Part shown: positions 38,201 through 44,897 of the stretch, piece by piece | Layout of the letters: every line of letters starts with the position of its first letter | Numbering within the stretch: the stretch's first letter is position 1 | DNA from: Mucinivorans hirudinis | GTDB taxonomy: Bacteria; Bacteroidota; Bacteroidia; Bacteroidales; Rikenellaceae | DNA: 64,000 bases | Direction of reading: 5' to 3' | Assembly (NCBI GenBank): GCA_000723505.1 | Contig: HG934468.1 | Span: forward strand, 124,001-188,000 | Made by a program: the position numbers and the translations under genes | The notes under the pieces: model-generated | Told to the model about the DNA's origin: nothing | The model's input: the letters and a program-made list of their open reading frames with translations, nothing else | The model's database searches: none

Positions 38201-38309
38201 CAACCTCCATCCTCGATGCCGTAATTGTCCCGCCGATTAGTAGCATAATCGACAAAATGACAATCACAAAACGATTGTCTAATGAAAATTCAATTATTTT
38301 ATTCAGCAT
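35259..38309 (-). CDS. Heavy-metal RND pump, CusA-like
   Basis: 1016 residues, twelve predicted helices with two large periplasmic loops. The fourth-helix motif reads GGMAIAIGSLVDDAIIDVENVFKRL, closest to the AIAIG-VDAAI-EN pattern of the Cu(I)/Ag(I) HME-RND branch; CzcA-type divalent pumps carry DFG...DGAV. Later text GGQAESEQ and VVPVAYFL fits the family. It moves metal from periplasm or cytosol through the TolC channel. Metal choice is an inference from the motif. Confidence 0.9.
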   Translation of the reverse strand: MLNKIIEFSLDNRFVIVILSIMLLIGGTITASRMEVDVFPDLTAPTVVVMTEAPSMATEEVEKLVTFPLETAVNGATGVRRVRSNTMTGFSVVTVEFDWGTNIYTARQIVAEKISGVALPSGAEQPVLAPQSSLLGEVMVVGLTSDSTSMEELRTIADWSIRPRLLSTGGVAQVTVVGGDIKEYQIILKSNVVKQLGITLDEILAATASMNDNATGGIINEWGNEYIVRGLTRTTDTKAMGETVVKLNDDLSPITLADIADIQIGSKLPKMGDASVMGKQAVRLSITKQPAVGTIELTEKLDKTLEDIARTLPADVRMNTEIFRQAKFIQSSIDNIKWALFEGGILVIIILMVFLGNARTTIISLLAIPLSLLFSIIVLKIFGFSLNTMSLGGMAIAIGSLVDDAIIDVENVFKRLRERKGENPLKVIYDASVEIRSSIWNATLIIMVTFLPLFFLSGMEGRMLQPLGIAFIVSLFASMVVAITLTPVLSSYLLVRGVRNEKEVGIVRGMKRIYGRSLSYLLDNHKKIVVITTGAIFVLAAVVFMTLGRNFLPPFNEGSMAISVSALPGISLEGSRDIATLAEKKLMELPEVVTVSRKTGRAEMDEHALGTGTSEIDVPFVLKDRSRAAFFADVRERLASIKGIVFEIGQPISHRIDLLLSGTRANIAIKIFGDNLSELYRLGNEIKEATEGVEGWVDVVVEQQIERPELLVKPNRTQLAAWGITPAGFNEAMQVATIGQVVSQVYENGRTFDITLKENTMTRQALESVWVDGARGKVQLGSIATVESGSGFNTISRENVSRKLVVSGNVEGSDLRSVVGAIREIIAADITLPEGYHVAFGGQAESEQAASRTLLWTSLFAILVVFMLLYREFKKMSLTLVVMLNLPLAIIGGIFAVWATSGVISIPSIIGFISLFGIATRNGILLVSRFEHLRGEGVAIADCIKRGAVDRISPIVMTALTSGLALIPLALGGELPGNEIQSPLAVVILGGLLTSTLLNLFVVPVAYFLTTNYNKA

Positions 38310-38471
38310 TGTTTTATTGTGATGTTGTGATGTTGTGATGTTGTGATGTTGTGATGTTGTGATTTGTGATTTGTGATGTTGTGATTTTAGAACCGACCTA
38401 CAAGTCCTACAAGTCCTAAAACCACAACATCACAAATCACAAATCACAAATCACAAATCACAACATCACAA
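38310..38471. repeat. Inverted heptamer array with nonamer core (copy D)
   Basis: It fills the gap between the pump and adaptor genes exactly. The left arm (about 38317-38385) is GATGTTGT and GATTTGT words. The core (38386-38420) reads TTTTAGAACCGACC followed by two TACAAGTCC units. The right arm (38421-38471) is the complement, with ACAACATC and AAATCAC words. Reverse-complemented copy A has nearly the same core text (TTTTAGAGCTGACC plus three nonamers), so these are copies of one element, not chance simple repeats. Confidence 0.85.
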
Positions 38472-39617
38472 TTAATGATTGTGGCCATCGGGAATTGCTG
38501 TACTCATCGATGCCAAGCGCACAAAATATGCGCCGCGAGTCACCACTACATCATCCTTTTTAACACCATCAACCACCTCAATATCAATGCCATTACTTGC
38601 TCCAAGCCTTACCGGACGTTTTTCGTATGTGTCGGTGCAGGTTTTTAGGTAGACAAAAAATGCCCCTTGCTCCTCGGTAATTGAGGTTACGGGAATTACA
38701 ATGGTATTGGGCTTGGTAGCAGTTTTCAGGAAAACATCTACCACAGAGCCATTTACCAGTGAGGCTCGATTCTGAATCTCGAACTGAATTGGAAGCGTCG
38801 AACCATTTGTGAGCGAACCTTTCGAGAGGAGTTTTCCGCCCAAGTCGGCAATATTGTAGACCTCGCCGCTGTATGGGAGCGCGAAATTTGCTGAATTAAT
38901 CAAAGCAAGTTCTTTGAAATTGCGCGCAGGAAGTTCGGCTTTCAGAATCAGCGTACGACTGCTCGAAACAGTCGCAATAACCTGACCCTGTTCTACATAG
39001 CCGCCGTTAATCACGCTGAGCGAAGTGATATAACCGCCGATTGTACTCGCAATATCCTTTGCGCCATTCTTAGTATTGGAAGCGAGCATTTTATACGCCT
39101 GTTCGGCAGTTGTGAGGTTTAGATTGGCATCCTCAATTTGCTGCGCGGTCGCGAGTTGCTTTTCATACAAATCCTTTATCCGCATATGCTCACGTTGAGC
39201 TTTTTGGAGTATAGCTTCGGCGTCCGCAATTCGAACTGCAAGGTTGTCATCCGTAAGGGTTGATGAGCTGATTGACAGAATTTTAGAACCACTATTTACC
39301 GCTGAACCAATAGTAAGGTTACCAGCAAAAGTTACTATGCCCGAGGCGGTGGCTACGATTGCCGCCTCATGTGACGGAGTCGAGATAATTGTACCTCCGG
39401 TTCGTATTACCCCTGTAAATTCCTTGGGTTCAACTGATTGCCACTCAACACCAAGTTCTTTTGCCTGCTCGGGTTCAAGTGTGATTCCCCCTTGGTGGTT
39501 GTGCCCCGAAGATGAGGCTGCGGATTCTGCCGCGTGGTTGTGCCCCGCGTGAGGGTCTGCTTCACCACAGGCTACGACAAATGCCATAGCCACAATAAGA
39601 TATGATATTTTTTTCAT
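38472..39617 (-). CDS. RND membrane-fusion adaptor lipoprotein, His-rich
   Basis: 381 residues. Lipoprotein signal with lipobox VVAC (Cys17), then the His-rich stretch DPHAGHNHAAES...SGHNHQGG (residues about 21-43), a likely metal-binding segment, and again DGHNH at the C-terminus. The barrel-sandwich and hairpin domains follow (EWQSVEPKEFTGVIRTGG, ADAEAILQKAQREHMRIKDLYEKQL in parts). It bridges pump and channel and may hand metal over. It lies upstream of the pump gene across repeat copy D. Confidence 0.88.
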   Translation of the reverse strand: MKKISYLIVAMAFVVACGEADPHAGHNHAAESAASSSGHNHQGGITLEPEQAKELGVEWQSVEPKEFTGVIRTGGTIISTPSHEAAIVATASGIVTFAGNLTIGSAVNSGSKILSISSSTLTDDNLAVRIADAEAILQKAQREHMRIKDLYEKQLATAQQIEDANLNLTTAEQAYKMLASNTKNGAKDIASTIGGYITSLSVINGGYVEQGQVIATVSSSRTLILKAELPARNFKELALINSANFALPYSGEVYNIADLGGKLLSKGSLTNGSTLPIQFEIQNRASLVNGSVVDVFLKTATKPNTIVIPVTSITEEQGAFFVYLKTCTDTYEKRPVRLGASNGIDIEVVDGVKKDDVVVTRGAYFVRLASMSTAIPDGHNH

Positions 39618-39651
39618 TGATTGTTGTCTTTTGTTTCAGAAAAATTTCTAC

Positions 39652-40032
39652 TTAACAAAAAACAACAGGAGGGGCACGCAACGGCTTGCTGCGAGCAACA
39701 AAGAATTTTAATAATGGAGCGTCGCCGACATCGTAACCGATTTCTTCAACCTTTCTCACTGCCTGCAATAACAGAAACCGCTCCAATACGACGCAGGGAG
39801 CAACAAAGAATATATCTTCTTGATTGAGAGTGAAATTATGAGACAAACCGCAAAATTCGCCGTGGTTGTGACTTTCCTCGGCAGCAAAAGAGTCGCTGGT
39901 GCTGTGGTGGAACGCACAGCACGCCTCGATGCTTTCGCCCTGCCCGTGGTGGTGGGGCAGCAGGCTATGCGCCACCAACATCACTAACGCAAGCGAAACC
40001 ACAAGAAACGATATTTTGCGAAAAAATCTCAT
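39652..40032 (-). CDS. Small His/Cys-rich membrane-anchored protein
   Basis: 126 residues. One N-terminal hydrophobic segment (about 7-25, ISFLVVSLALVMLVAHSLL), then HHHGQGESIEACCAFHH, ESHNHGEFCGLSHN and a basic end. His and Cys clusters suggest metal binding outside the inner membrane. From memory, small proteins of this kind (perhaps DUF6769) accompany Cus-type pumps in Bacteroidota. The start overlaps the pheS stop by one base (TAATG) and the adaptor gene follows 34 bases on. A metallochaperone or sensor role is inference. Confidence 0.65.
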   Translation of the reverse strand: MRFFRKISFLVVSLALVMLVAHSLLPHHHGQGESIEACCAFHHSTSDSFAAEESHNHGEFCGLSHNFTLNQEDIFFVAPCVVLERFLLLQAVRKVEEIGYDVGDAPLLKFFVARSKPLRAPPVVFC

Positions 40033-41054
40033 TAATATATTGCCTTAAACTGCTCTAAAAAGCGCAAATCATTCTCAAAGTATAGTCTCAAATCCTTAAC
40101 TCCGTACTTGAGCATCGTGATACGTTCGACCCCCATTCCAAAGGCAAAACCGCTATATTTTTGGCTATCTATTCCACACATTTCAAGTACATTCGGGTCT
40201 ACCATACCCGCACCCATAATCTCTAACCAACCCGTGTATTTACATACATTGCACCCCTTACCCGCGCACAAGTTACACGAAACGTCAACCTCTGCCGAGG
40301 GTTCGGTAAATGGAAAATACGATGGGCGAAGGCGGATTTGCGTCTTCTCTCCAAAAAGCTCCGAGGCAAAATATTTAATGGTCTGTTTCAAATCTGCAAA
40401 GTTCACATTTTCATCAATATATAACCCCTCCACCTGATGAAAGATGCAGTGCGCACGGTAGGAAATAGCCTCATTTCGGAAGACGCGACCCGGACAAACC
40501 ACTCTAATTGGCGGTTTTTGAGTCTGCATCACCCGAACCTGAATCGAACTTGTGTGCGTTCTGAGGAGTATATCCGGATTTTTTTCAATAAAGAAAGTAT
40601 CCTGCATATCTCGTGCAGGGTGCTCGGGCGGAAAGTTGAGCGCCGTGAATACGTGGAAATCGTCCTCTATCTCCGGCCCATCAGCCACAGCAAAGCCGAT
40701 TCGCGAAAAAATATCTATTATCTGGCTACGCACCAATGATATAGGATGGCGAGTGCCGGCTGGTTCACAGTTTGCCGGTCGGGTATAGTCGTCACACTCA
40801 CGCGCTGCAAGGTCTGAATTTTCGACAAACTCTTTCAATGCCGCTATTTTCTCGGTTGCAGCATTTTTGAGTGCGTTAATCTTCTGTCCCACTGCGCGTT
40901 TCTCGTCAGGGGTAATAATCTTGAAATCCTCGAAAAGGGTTGTAATCTCACCCTTCTTGCCCATCATCCGAACGCGAAACTCCTCGATTTTCGCTATATT
41001 GTCCGAAGAAAAATCTTCGATATGTTTCAATAGATTTTCAATTCTTTGTATCAT
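40032..41054 (-). CDS. pheS: Phenylalanine-tRNA ligase alpha subunit
   Basis: 340 residues from ATG 41054 (MIQRIENLLK); ten more codons upstream are open but lie inside the methyltransferase gene. The N-terminal coiled coil (about 1-90) binds tRNA; the class II core shows TRPANCEPAGTRHPI, PAEIEDDFHVF-like PEIEDDFHVFTAL, FRNEAISYRAHCIFHQVEGL (motif 2) and FGMGVERITMLKYGV (motif 3). A Cys-rich insert SCNLCAGKGCNVC looks like a metal knuckle. pheT is not adjacent. ATGA overlap with the upstream gene. Confidence 0.95.
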   Translation of the reverse strand: MIQRIENLLKHIEDFSSDNIAKIEEFRVRMMGKKGEITTLFEDFKIITPDEKRAVGQKINALKNAATEKIAALKEFVENSDLAARECDDYTRPANCEPAGTRHPISLVRSQIIDIFSRIGFAVADGPEIEDDFHVFTALNFPPEHPARDMQDTFFIEKNPDILLRTHTSSIQVRVMQTQKPPIRVVCPGRVFRNEAISYRAHCIFHQVEGLYIDENVNFADLKQTIKYFASELFGEKTQIRLRPSYFPFTEPSAEVDVSCNLCAGKGCNVCKYTGWLEIMGAGMVDPNVLEMCGIDSQKYSGFAFGMGVERITMLKYGVKDLRLYFENDLRFLEQFKAIY

Positions 41055-42142
41055 ATTTTTTCTAATAAAAAAAGATATTCGCAATATTTCCCGTCAGAGT
41101 TTATCCACTCATTCGTCCAGCGCATCGTACTCATAGCATTGCGACGATAGTCAATCTCTACGGCTCGAACTAATTTACCTGTTTGATTTATAATATCATA
41201 CAGCTCCTCCTTTGTGGCTCTGCCACCCGAACTATACGACAACAATATGTATCTTGCCTTTGTCTCACTCAGAAGCTTGCCGATAGACTTTATCGCTATA
41301 AAAGCACCCTGATCATCTCGCCTATACTCCTCGAAAACCGACCCTGCCACATCGTCTCGCGAATCTTCCCTGCGATTTGCTTTACCGAAAAGCGGCGGGT
41401 TATCATTCAAAATTAGCGACTTCCATATGTGGTAATAAGAGTTATAACGAACCCTGCTCGGCGGCATCTTTTCGTTGTTCGAGCCATATGGAGGGTCGAA
41501 ATATGCCAAATCGTAACAATCCCTATCAATTACATCAAAAATATCGTTTTGCAAAACGCAATTATCGCCCTCGGACACAAACAATTTCGGAATCTTCAGA
41601 ACCAAATCCTTATAGGAGCGAGGCGACCACTCCGACAAATACGCAGCATAGTGCCCCAGCGTACTGTCCACAGAGTCGAGGGCGAGCACTAAACTCGTCA
41701 TCGCCACAGCCCTAGTAACCTCATCCAACTTCAAATTCTCTATCTCCATTCGGATTGCGTCCGCCTTTCTGCAATTTTTCAGCTGAAAAGGTCTCTTACA
41801 GTCCTCCCGTGCGCACCCTCCGTAATTCTCTGATAGCCAACCGTGAAAACCTTTCACGTTATTCAAATATCCGATAAGCTCACTGTAGTATTCGGGCTCT
41901 TCTCTATTGAGCAGATATGCCGTTGCAAATGTCTTACTCCACACAGCCACATCATTCGAAGTCGTATCATATCCCAATCGTGCAAAAGCCTGCGAAACTC
42001 GTGTCGTGCCTGAAAAACCGTCTAAAACCTTCTTAATCTCTAAACCATTGATAATTGCTAAAATCTCAGGTAGTATCTTTAACTTCGAACCTGCGTATTT
42101 AATTCCTTCTGTGGGTGGTATATCATTTAGAATCTTTGACAA
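41051..42142 (-). CDS. DNA adenine methyltransferase, D12 class
   Basis: 363 residues. The AdoMet site is IKYAGSKLKILPEI (F/Y-x-G-G-K motif equivalent) plus VLDGFSGTTRVSQAF; the catalytic motif is DPPY in YDLAYFDPPYGSN. These mark an N6-adenine methyltransferase of the Dam/D12 class. There is no restriction gene beside it, so it looks like an orphan enzyme. It overlaps the cyclophilin gene end by 20 bases and pheS by four, in the middle of a housekeeping-like operon rather than in a defence island. The target site cannot be read from the sequence. Confidence 0.88.
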   Translation of the reverse strand: MSKILNDIPPTEGIKYAGSKLKILPEILAIINGLEIKKVLDGFSGTTRVSQAFARLGYDTTSNDVAVWSKTFATAYLLNREEPEYYSELIGYLNNVKGFHGWLSENYGGCAREDCKRPFQLKNCRKADAIRMEIENLKLDEVTRAVAMTSLVLALDSVDSTLGHYAAYLSEWSPRSYKDLVLKIPKLFVSEGDNCVLQNDIFDVIDRDCYDLAYFDPPYGSNNEKMPPSRVRYNSYYHIWKSLILNDNPPLFGKANRREDSRDDVAGSVFEEYRRDDQGAFIAIKSIGKLLSETKARYILLSYSSGGRATKEELYDIINQTGKLVRAVEIDYRRNAMSTMRWTNEWINSDGKYCEYLFLLEKI

Positions 42143-42848
42143 CTTCCACTATTATTGACTTAATATAGGCATCCTTTTTGGGGCGGTCGTTCTTATAAGT
42201 CGGTATCGCATTTATCTTATCCACAACATTTTGTCCACTTATAACCTCACCGAAAATCGTATACAATCCATCCAATTGGGGAGTACCACCCGCTTTACGG
42301 TAGACCGCTTCGACCTCGGGCGTCATCTCGCGCGCGCCACGTTGCTTCATCTTCCCCTGCATCTCGTTCATCGTACTATCACTAAAAACGTTTCCGACAA
42401 CCACATAGAACTGAGAACCGCTCGATTTGCGCTCAGGATTGCCATCATCGCCCTCACGCGCTGCCGCCAGCACACCCTTCTTGTGAAAAAACTCGGGCAC
42501 AATCTCAGCCGGCAACTTATATCCCGAGTCATTATTGCCATAAGTTCGCACCTCTGACCCCTCGCGCGAGCTCGGGTCACCCGCCTGAATCATAAAATCC
42601 TTGATAACGCGGTGAAAAATAATGCCTTTATAAAAATCGCTGCGAGCGAGTTTCACAAAGTTGTCGCGGTGAATGGGCGTTTCGTTGTGAAGTTTCACAC
42701 GAAAAACCCCTTCCGAAGTATAAAATGTTGCCTCATAATGCTTGCCATCGCTAATGGTATCATTGTTATTCTGTTTGCGAATCAACTGAGCAAAAGACAG
42801 TTGCACCAACAGGACGAAAAAGGCAAAAATTAAGATTCTTCTTGTCAT
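42123..42848 (-). CDS. Secreted cyclophilin-type peptidyl-prolyl isomerase
   Basis: 241 residues with signal peptide (about 1-20). The cyclophilin domain covers about 40-235: FYKGIIFHRVIKDFMIQAGDP with the catalytic Arg, GSQFYVVVG and LDGLYTIFGEVISGQNVVDKI. It helps periplasmic proteins fold. First gene of a run of tightly packed leftward genes reaching the metal efflux system. Confidence 0.93.
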   Translation of the reverse strand: MTRRILIFAFFVLLVQLSFAQLIRKQNNNDTISDGKHYEATFYTSEGVFRVKLHNETPIHRDNFVKLARSDFYKGIIFHRVIKDFMIQAGDPSSREGSEVRTYGNNDSGYKLPAEIVPEFFHKKGVLAAAREGDDGNPERKSSGSQFYVVVGNVFSDSTMNEMQGKMKQRGAREMTPEVEAVYRKAGGTPQLDGLYTIFGEVISGQNVVDKINAIPTYKNDRPKKDAYIKSIIVEVVKDSK

Positions 42849-42871
42849 TGTTTAAAGTTTTTATCAACAAA

Positions 42872-42902
42872 CAAAGGTAATAAAAAAGTGCTACACATCA
42901 AA
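42872..42902 (-). promoter_or_regulatory. Promoter of the cyclophilin-led gene run
   Basis: Minus strand TTTG (42899-42902), 19 bases, TACCTTTG (42872-42879), 24 bases before the ATG. A full consensus match; it may drive everything down to 34106. Confidence 0.75.
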
Positions 42903-42932
42903 AAAAAGTTGGAGGCTATGCCGCCCCCAACT

Positions 42933-43250
42933 CTATTTAACCTCCTCGAAATCGACATAATCGCCGATATCTTTGTGGTTATGACTTTTGGTTTGTCCTG
43001 TTGTCTCAACTGTAACTTCACCCTCCTTTCGTTTGTCTTTGCTCTGTGCCGAGGTTCCTGCTGAGCCATAGGAGGTATAAAATCCTTTGAAAGGACCGTA
43101 GTTGAATGCTCCACCACCAACTCCACCACCGCCCCGCTGCATTCGGCGTTGCATCCGCCCAACCCAAAAGCGAAGAAGTAGCCTGCCTATTATGCCAAGC
43201 AACCAAAAACCTATGACTATCGTTAGTATTACGCTGAGAAACATCTCCAT
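42933..43250 (-). CDS. Small membrane protein, DUF4834
   Basis: 105 residues. One N-terminal helix (about 4-26, FLSVILTIVIGFWLLGIIGRLLL), a basic Gly-rich hinge and an acidic end (KDIGDYVDFEEVK). This is the Bacteroidota DUF4834 pattern. Function unknown. Confidence 0.75.
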   Translation of the reverse strand: MEMFLSVILTIVIGFWLLGIIGRLLLRFWVGRMQRRMQRGGGGVGGGAFNYGPFKGFYTSYGSAGTSAQSKDKRKEGEVTVETTGQTKSHNHKDIGDYVDFEEVK

Positions 43251-43257
43251 AGTTTTG

Positions 43258-43343
43258 TTGTGATTTGTGATGATGTGATTTGTGATAAACGCTCCAAATC
43301 GATTTTCTCAAAAAATCACATATCACATCATCACAAATCACAA
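43258..43343. repeat. Inverted heptamer array (copy E)
   Basis: Left arm TTGTGATTTGTGATGATG (from 43258) and right arm ending CATCATCACAAATCACAA (to 43343), around a 30-base loop. Same words as copies A, B and D, no nonamer core. It lies between the DUF4834 and rubredoxin genes. Confidence 0.8.
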
Positions 43344-43347
43344 TCAA

Positions 43348-43506
43348 TTAGCACTTGCTAAATTCATCTTTGCCTACGCCACAAAGTGGACATTCAAAAT
43401 CTTCGGGAAGATTCTCAAAAGCTGTTCCCGGCTCAATGCCACCATCGGCGTAGCCGACTGCAGGGTCGTAGACCCATCCGCATACATCGCATTTATACTT
43501 TTCCAT
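43348..43506 (-). CDS. Rubredoxin
   Basis: 52 residues, found by translating the complement. Two CxxC knuckles, [10 protein letters not shown] and CPLCGVGKD, hold a single iron; the length and spacing are standard (MEKYKCDVC...FSKC). Rubredoxin carries single electrons, usually to oxygen or peroxide detoxifying enzymes in anaerobes. No rubrerythrin or rubredoxin oxidoreductase is next to it. It shares strand with purB, whose stop is six bases upstream (43512). Confidence 0.95.
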   Translation of the reverse strand: MEKYKCDVCGWVYDPAVGYADGGIEPGTAFENLPEDFECPLCGVGKDEFSKC

Positions 43507-43511
43507 AATTT

Positions 43512-44867
43512 TTATTTAATTAAGTTAATACCTACGTAGTTCGCCGGAGTGATTTTTCTCAACCGCTCCTTTACATCTTCACTAACGTCCAACTCTGCAA
43601 TAAATTGTGCGATGGTCTCTGCCGTTATCGCTTTGTTTGTGCGTGTTAATGCTTTTAGTGCTTCATAAGGGTTGGCATAACCAACTCTTCTCAAAACAGT
43701 TTGAATAGCCTCGCCAACAACCGCCCAGTTATCCTCCAAATCCTGCTCGATGGCAGATAGGTTGATAAGCAATTTTCCGAGCCCGCGACTCAATGAATTT
43801 AACCCTATCAAAGAGTGTGCCAAAGGTACGCCTATGTTGCGAAGAACGGTTGAGTCTGTGAGGTCTCGTTGCAGGCGCGATATGGGTAACTTGGCTGCAA
43901 GGTGCTCGTATAGGGCATTGGCAATGCCAAAGTTACCCTCCGCATTCTCGAAGTCTATCGGATTGACTTTATGCGGCATAGCCGAACTCCCAACCTCTCC
44001 CTCCTTGATTTTCTGCTTGAAATATTCCATCGAAATATATTGCCACACGTCTCGCGAAAAATCTATCAAAATCGTATTAATTCTTTTGAGTACATCGAAC
44101 GTTGCTGCCAAATTGTCATAGTGTTCAATCTGGGTAGTAAGTTGCGAACGGCATAAACCAAGGGTTTCATCAACAAAATCGTTGGCAAAAGCCACCCAAT
44201 CAATCTCTGGATAGGCAACATTATGAGCGTTGAAATTGCCTGTCGCTCCGCCAAACTTTGCCGAGAAAGGGACAGCTTTGAGCTGCTTTAACTGTGCCTG
44301 TAACCGTTCAACGAAAACCATAACCTCCTTGCCAAGAACAGTAGGCGAGGCGGGCTGCCCGTGGGTGCGTGCCAGCATCGGAACACCGCTCCACTCCACT
44401 CCATAATCCCGTAGAGTGGAAATAATAGCCTCAAATTTAGGTATATAAACGTCATTGAGCGCCTCTTTAAGGCTTAGTGGCGTAGCGGTGTTGTTTATAT
44501 CCTGCGAGGTGAGTCCGAAGTGGATAAACTCGCGCTGACTTTGCAAACCGAGGGCATCAAACTTCTCTTTCAAAAAATATTCTACTGCCTTAACATCGTG
44601 GTTGGTGGTCTTTTCTATTGTTTTCACACGCTGGGCATCCACCAACGAAAAGTTTTCGTAGATAGCCCTGAGTGAAGAGTAAGCGTCTTGCGAAAAATTC
44701 TCGAGCCCCGGCAGTGGGATACGAGTAAGAGCCGCAAAATATTCGACCTCCACCTGCACTCTATATCTAATGAGAGCAAATTCCGAAAAATACTTTGCCA
44801 GTGGTTCGCCGCCCGCGCGGTAGCGTCCGTCTATGGGCGAAACAGCCGTGAGTGTATTGAGTTCCAT
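43512..44867 (-). CDS. purB: Adenylosuccinate lyase
   Basis: 451 residues from ATG 44867 ([16 protein letters not shown], as in E. coli PurB); an ATG five codons earlier is possible. Superfamily motif [19 protein letters not shown] carries the catalytic Ser loop; [12 protein letters not shown] and [11 protein letters not shown] are the other conserved regions. It acts twice in purine synthesis, making AICAR and AMP by fumarate release. Confidence 0.95.
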   Translation of the reverse strand: MELNTLTAVSPIDGRYRAGGEPLAKYFSEFALIRYRVQVEVEYFAALTRIPLPGLENFSQDAYSSLRAIYENFSLVDAQRVKTIEKTTNHDVKAVEYFLKEKFDALGLQSQREFIHFGLTSQDINNTATPLSLKEALNDVYIPKFEAIISTLRDYGVEWSGVPMLARTHGQPASPTVLGKEVMVFVERLQAQLKQLKAVPFSAKFGGATGNFNAHNVAYPEIDWVAFANDFVDETLGLCRSQLTTQIEHYDNLAATFDVLKRINTILIDFSRDVWQYISMEYFKQKIKEGEVGSSAMPHKVNPIDFENAEGNFGIANALYEHLAAKLPISRLQRDLTDSTVLRNIGVPLAHSLIGLNSLSRGLGKLLINLSAIEQDLEDNWAVVGEAIQTVLRRVGYANPYEALKALTRTNKAITAETIAQFIAELDVSEDVKERLRKITPANYVGINLIK

Positions 44868-44886
44868 TTTTCCGTTTTTCAAACGA

Positions 44887-44894
44887 CAAAGATA
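44887..44894 (-). promoter_or_regulatory. Putative -7 box before purB
   Basis: TATCTTTG on the minus strand, 20 bases before the purB ATG and four bases before the end of the upstream receptor gene. The nearest TTTG is only 12 bases upstream of the box, so the -33 element is doubtful. Confidence 0.35.
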
Positions 44895-44897
44895 ATA

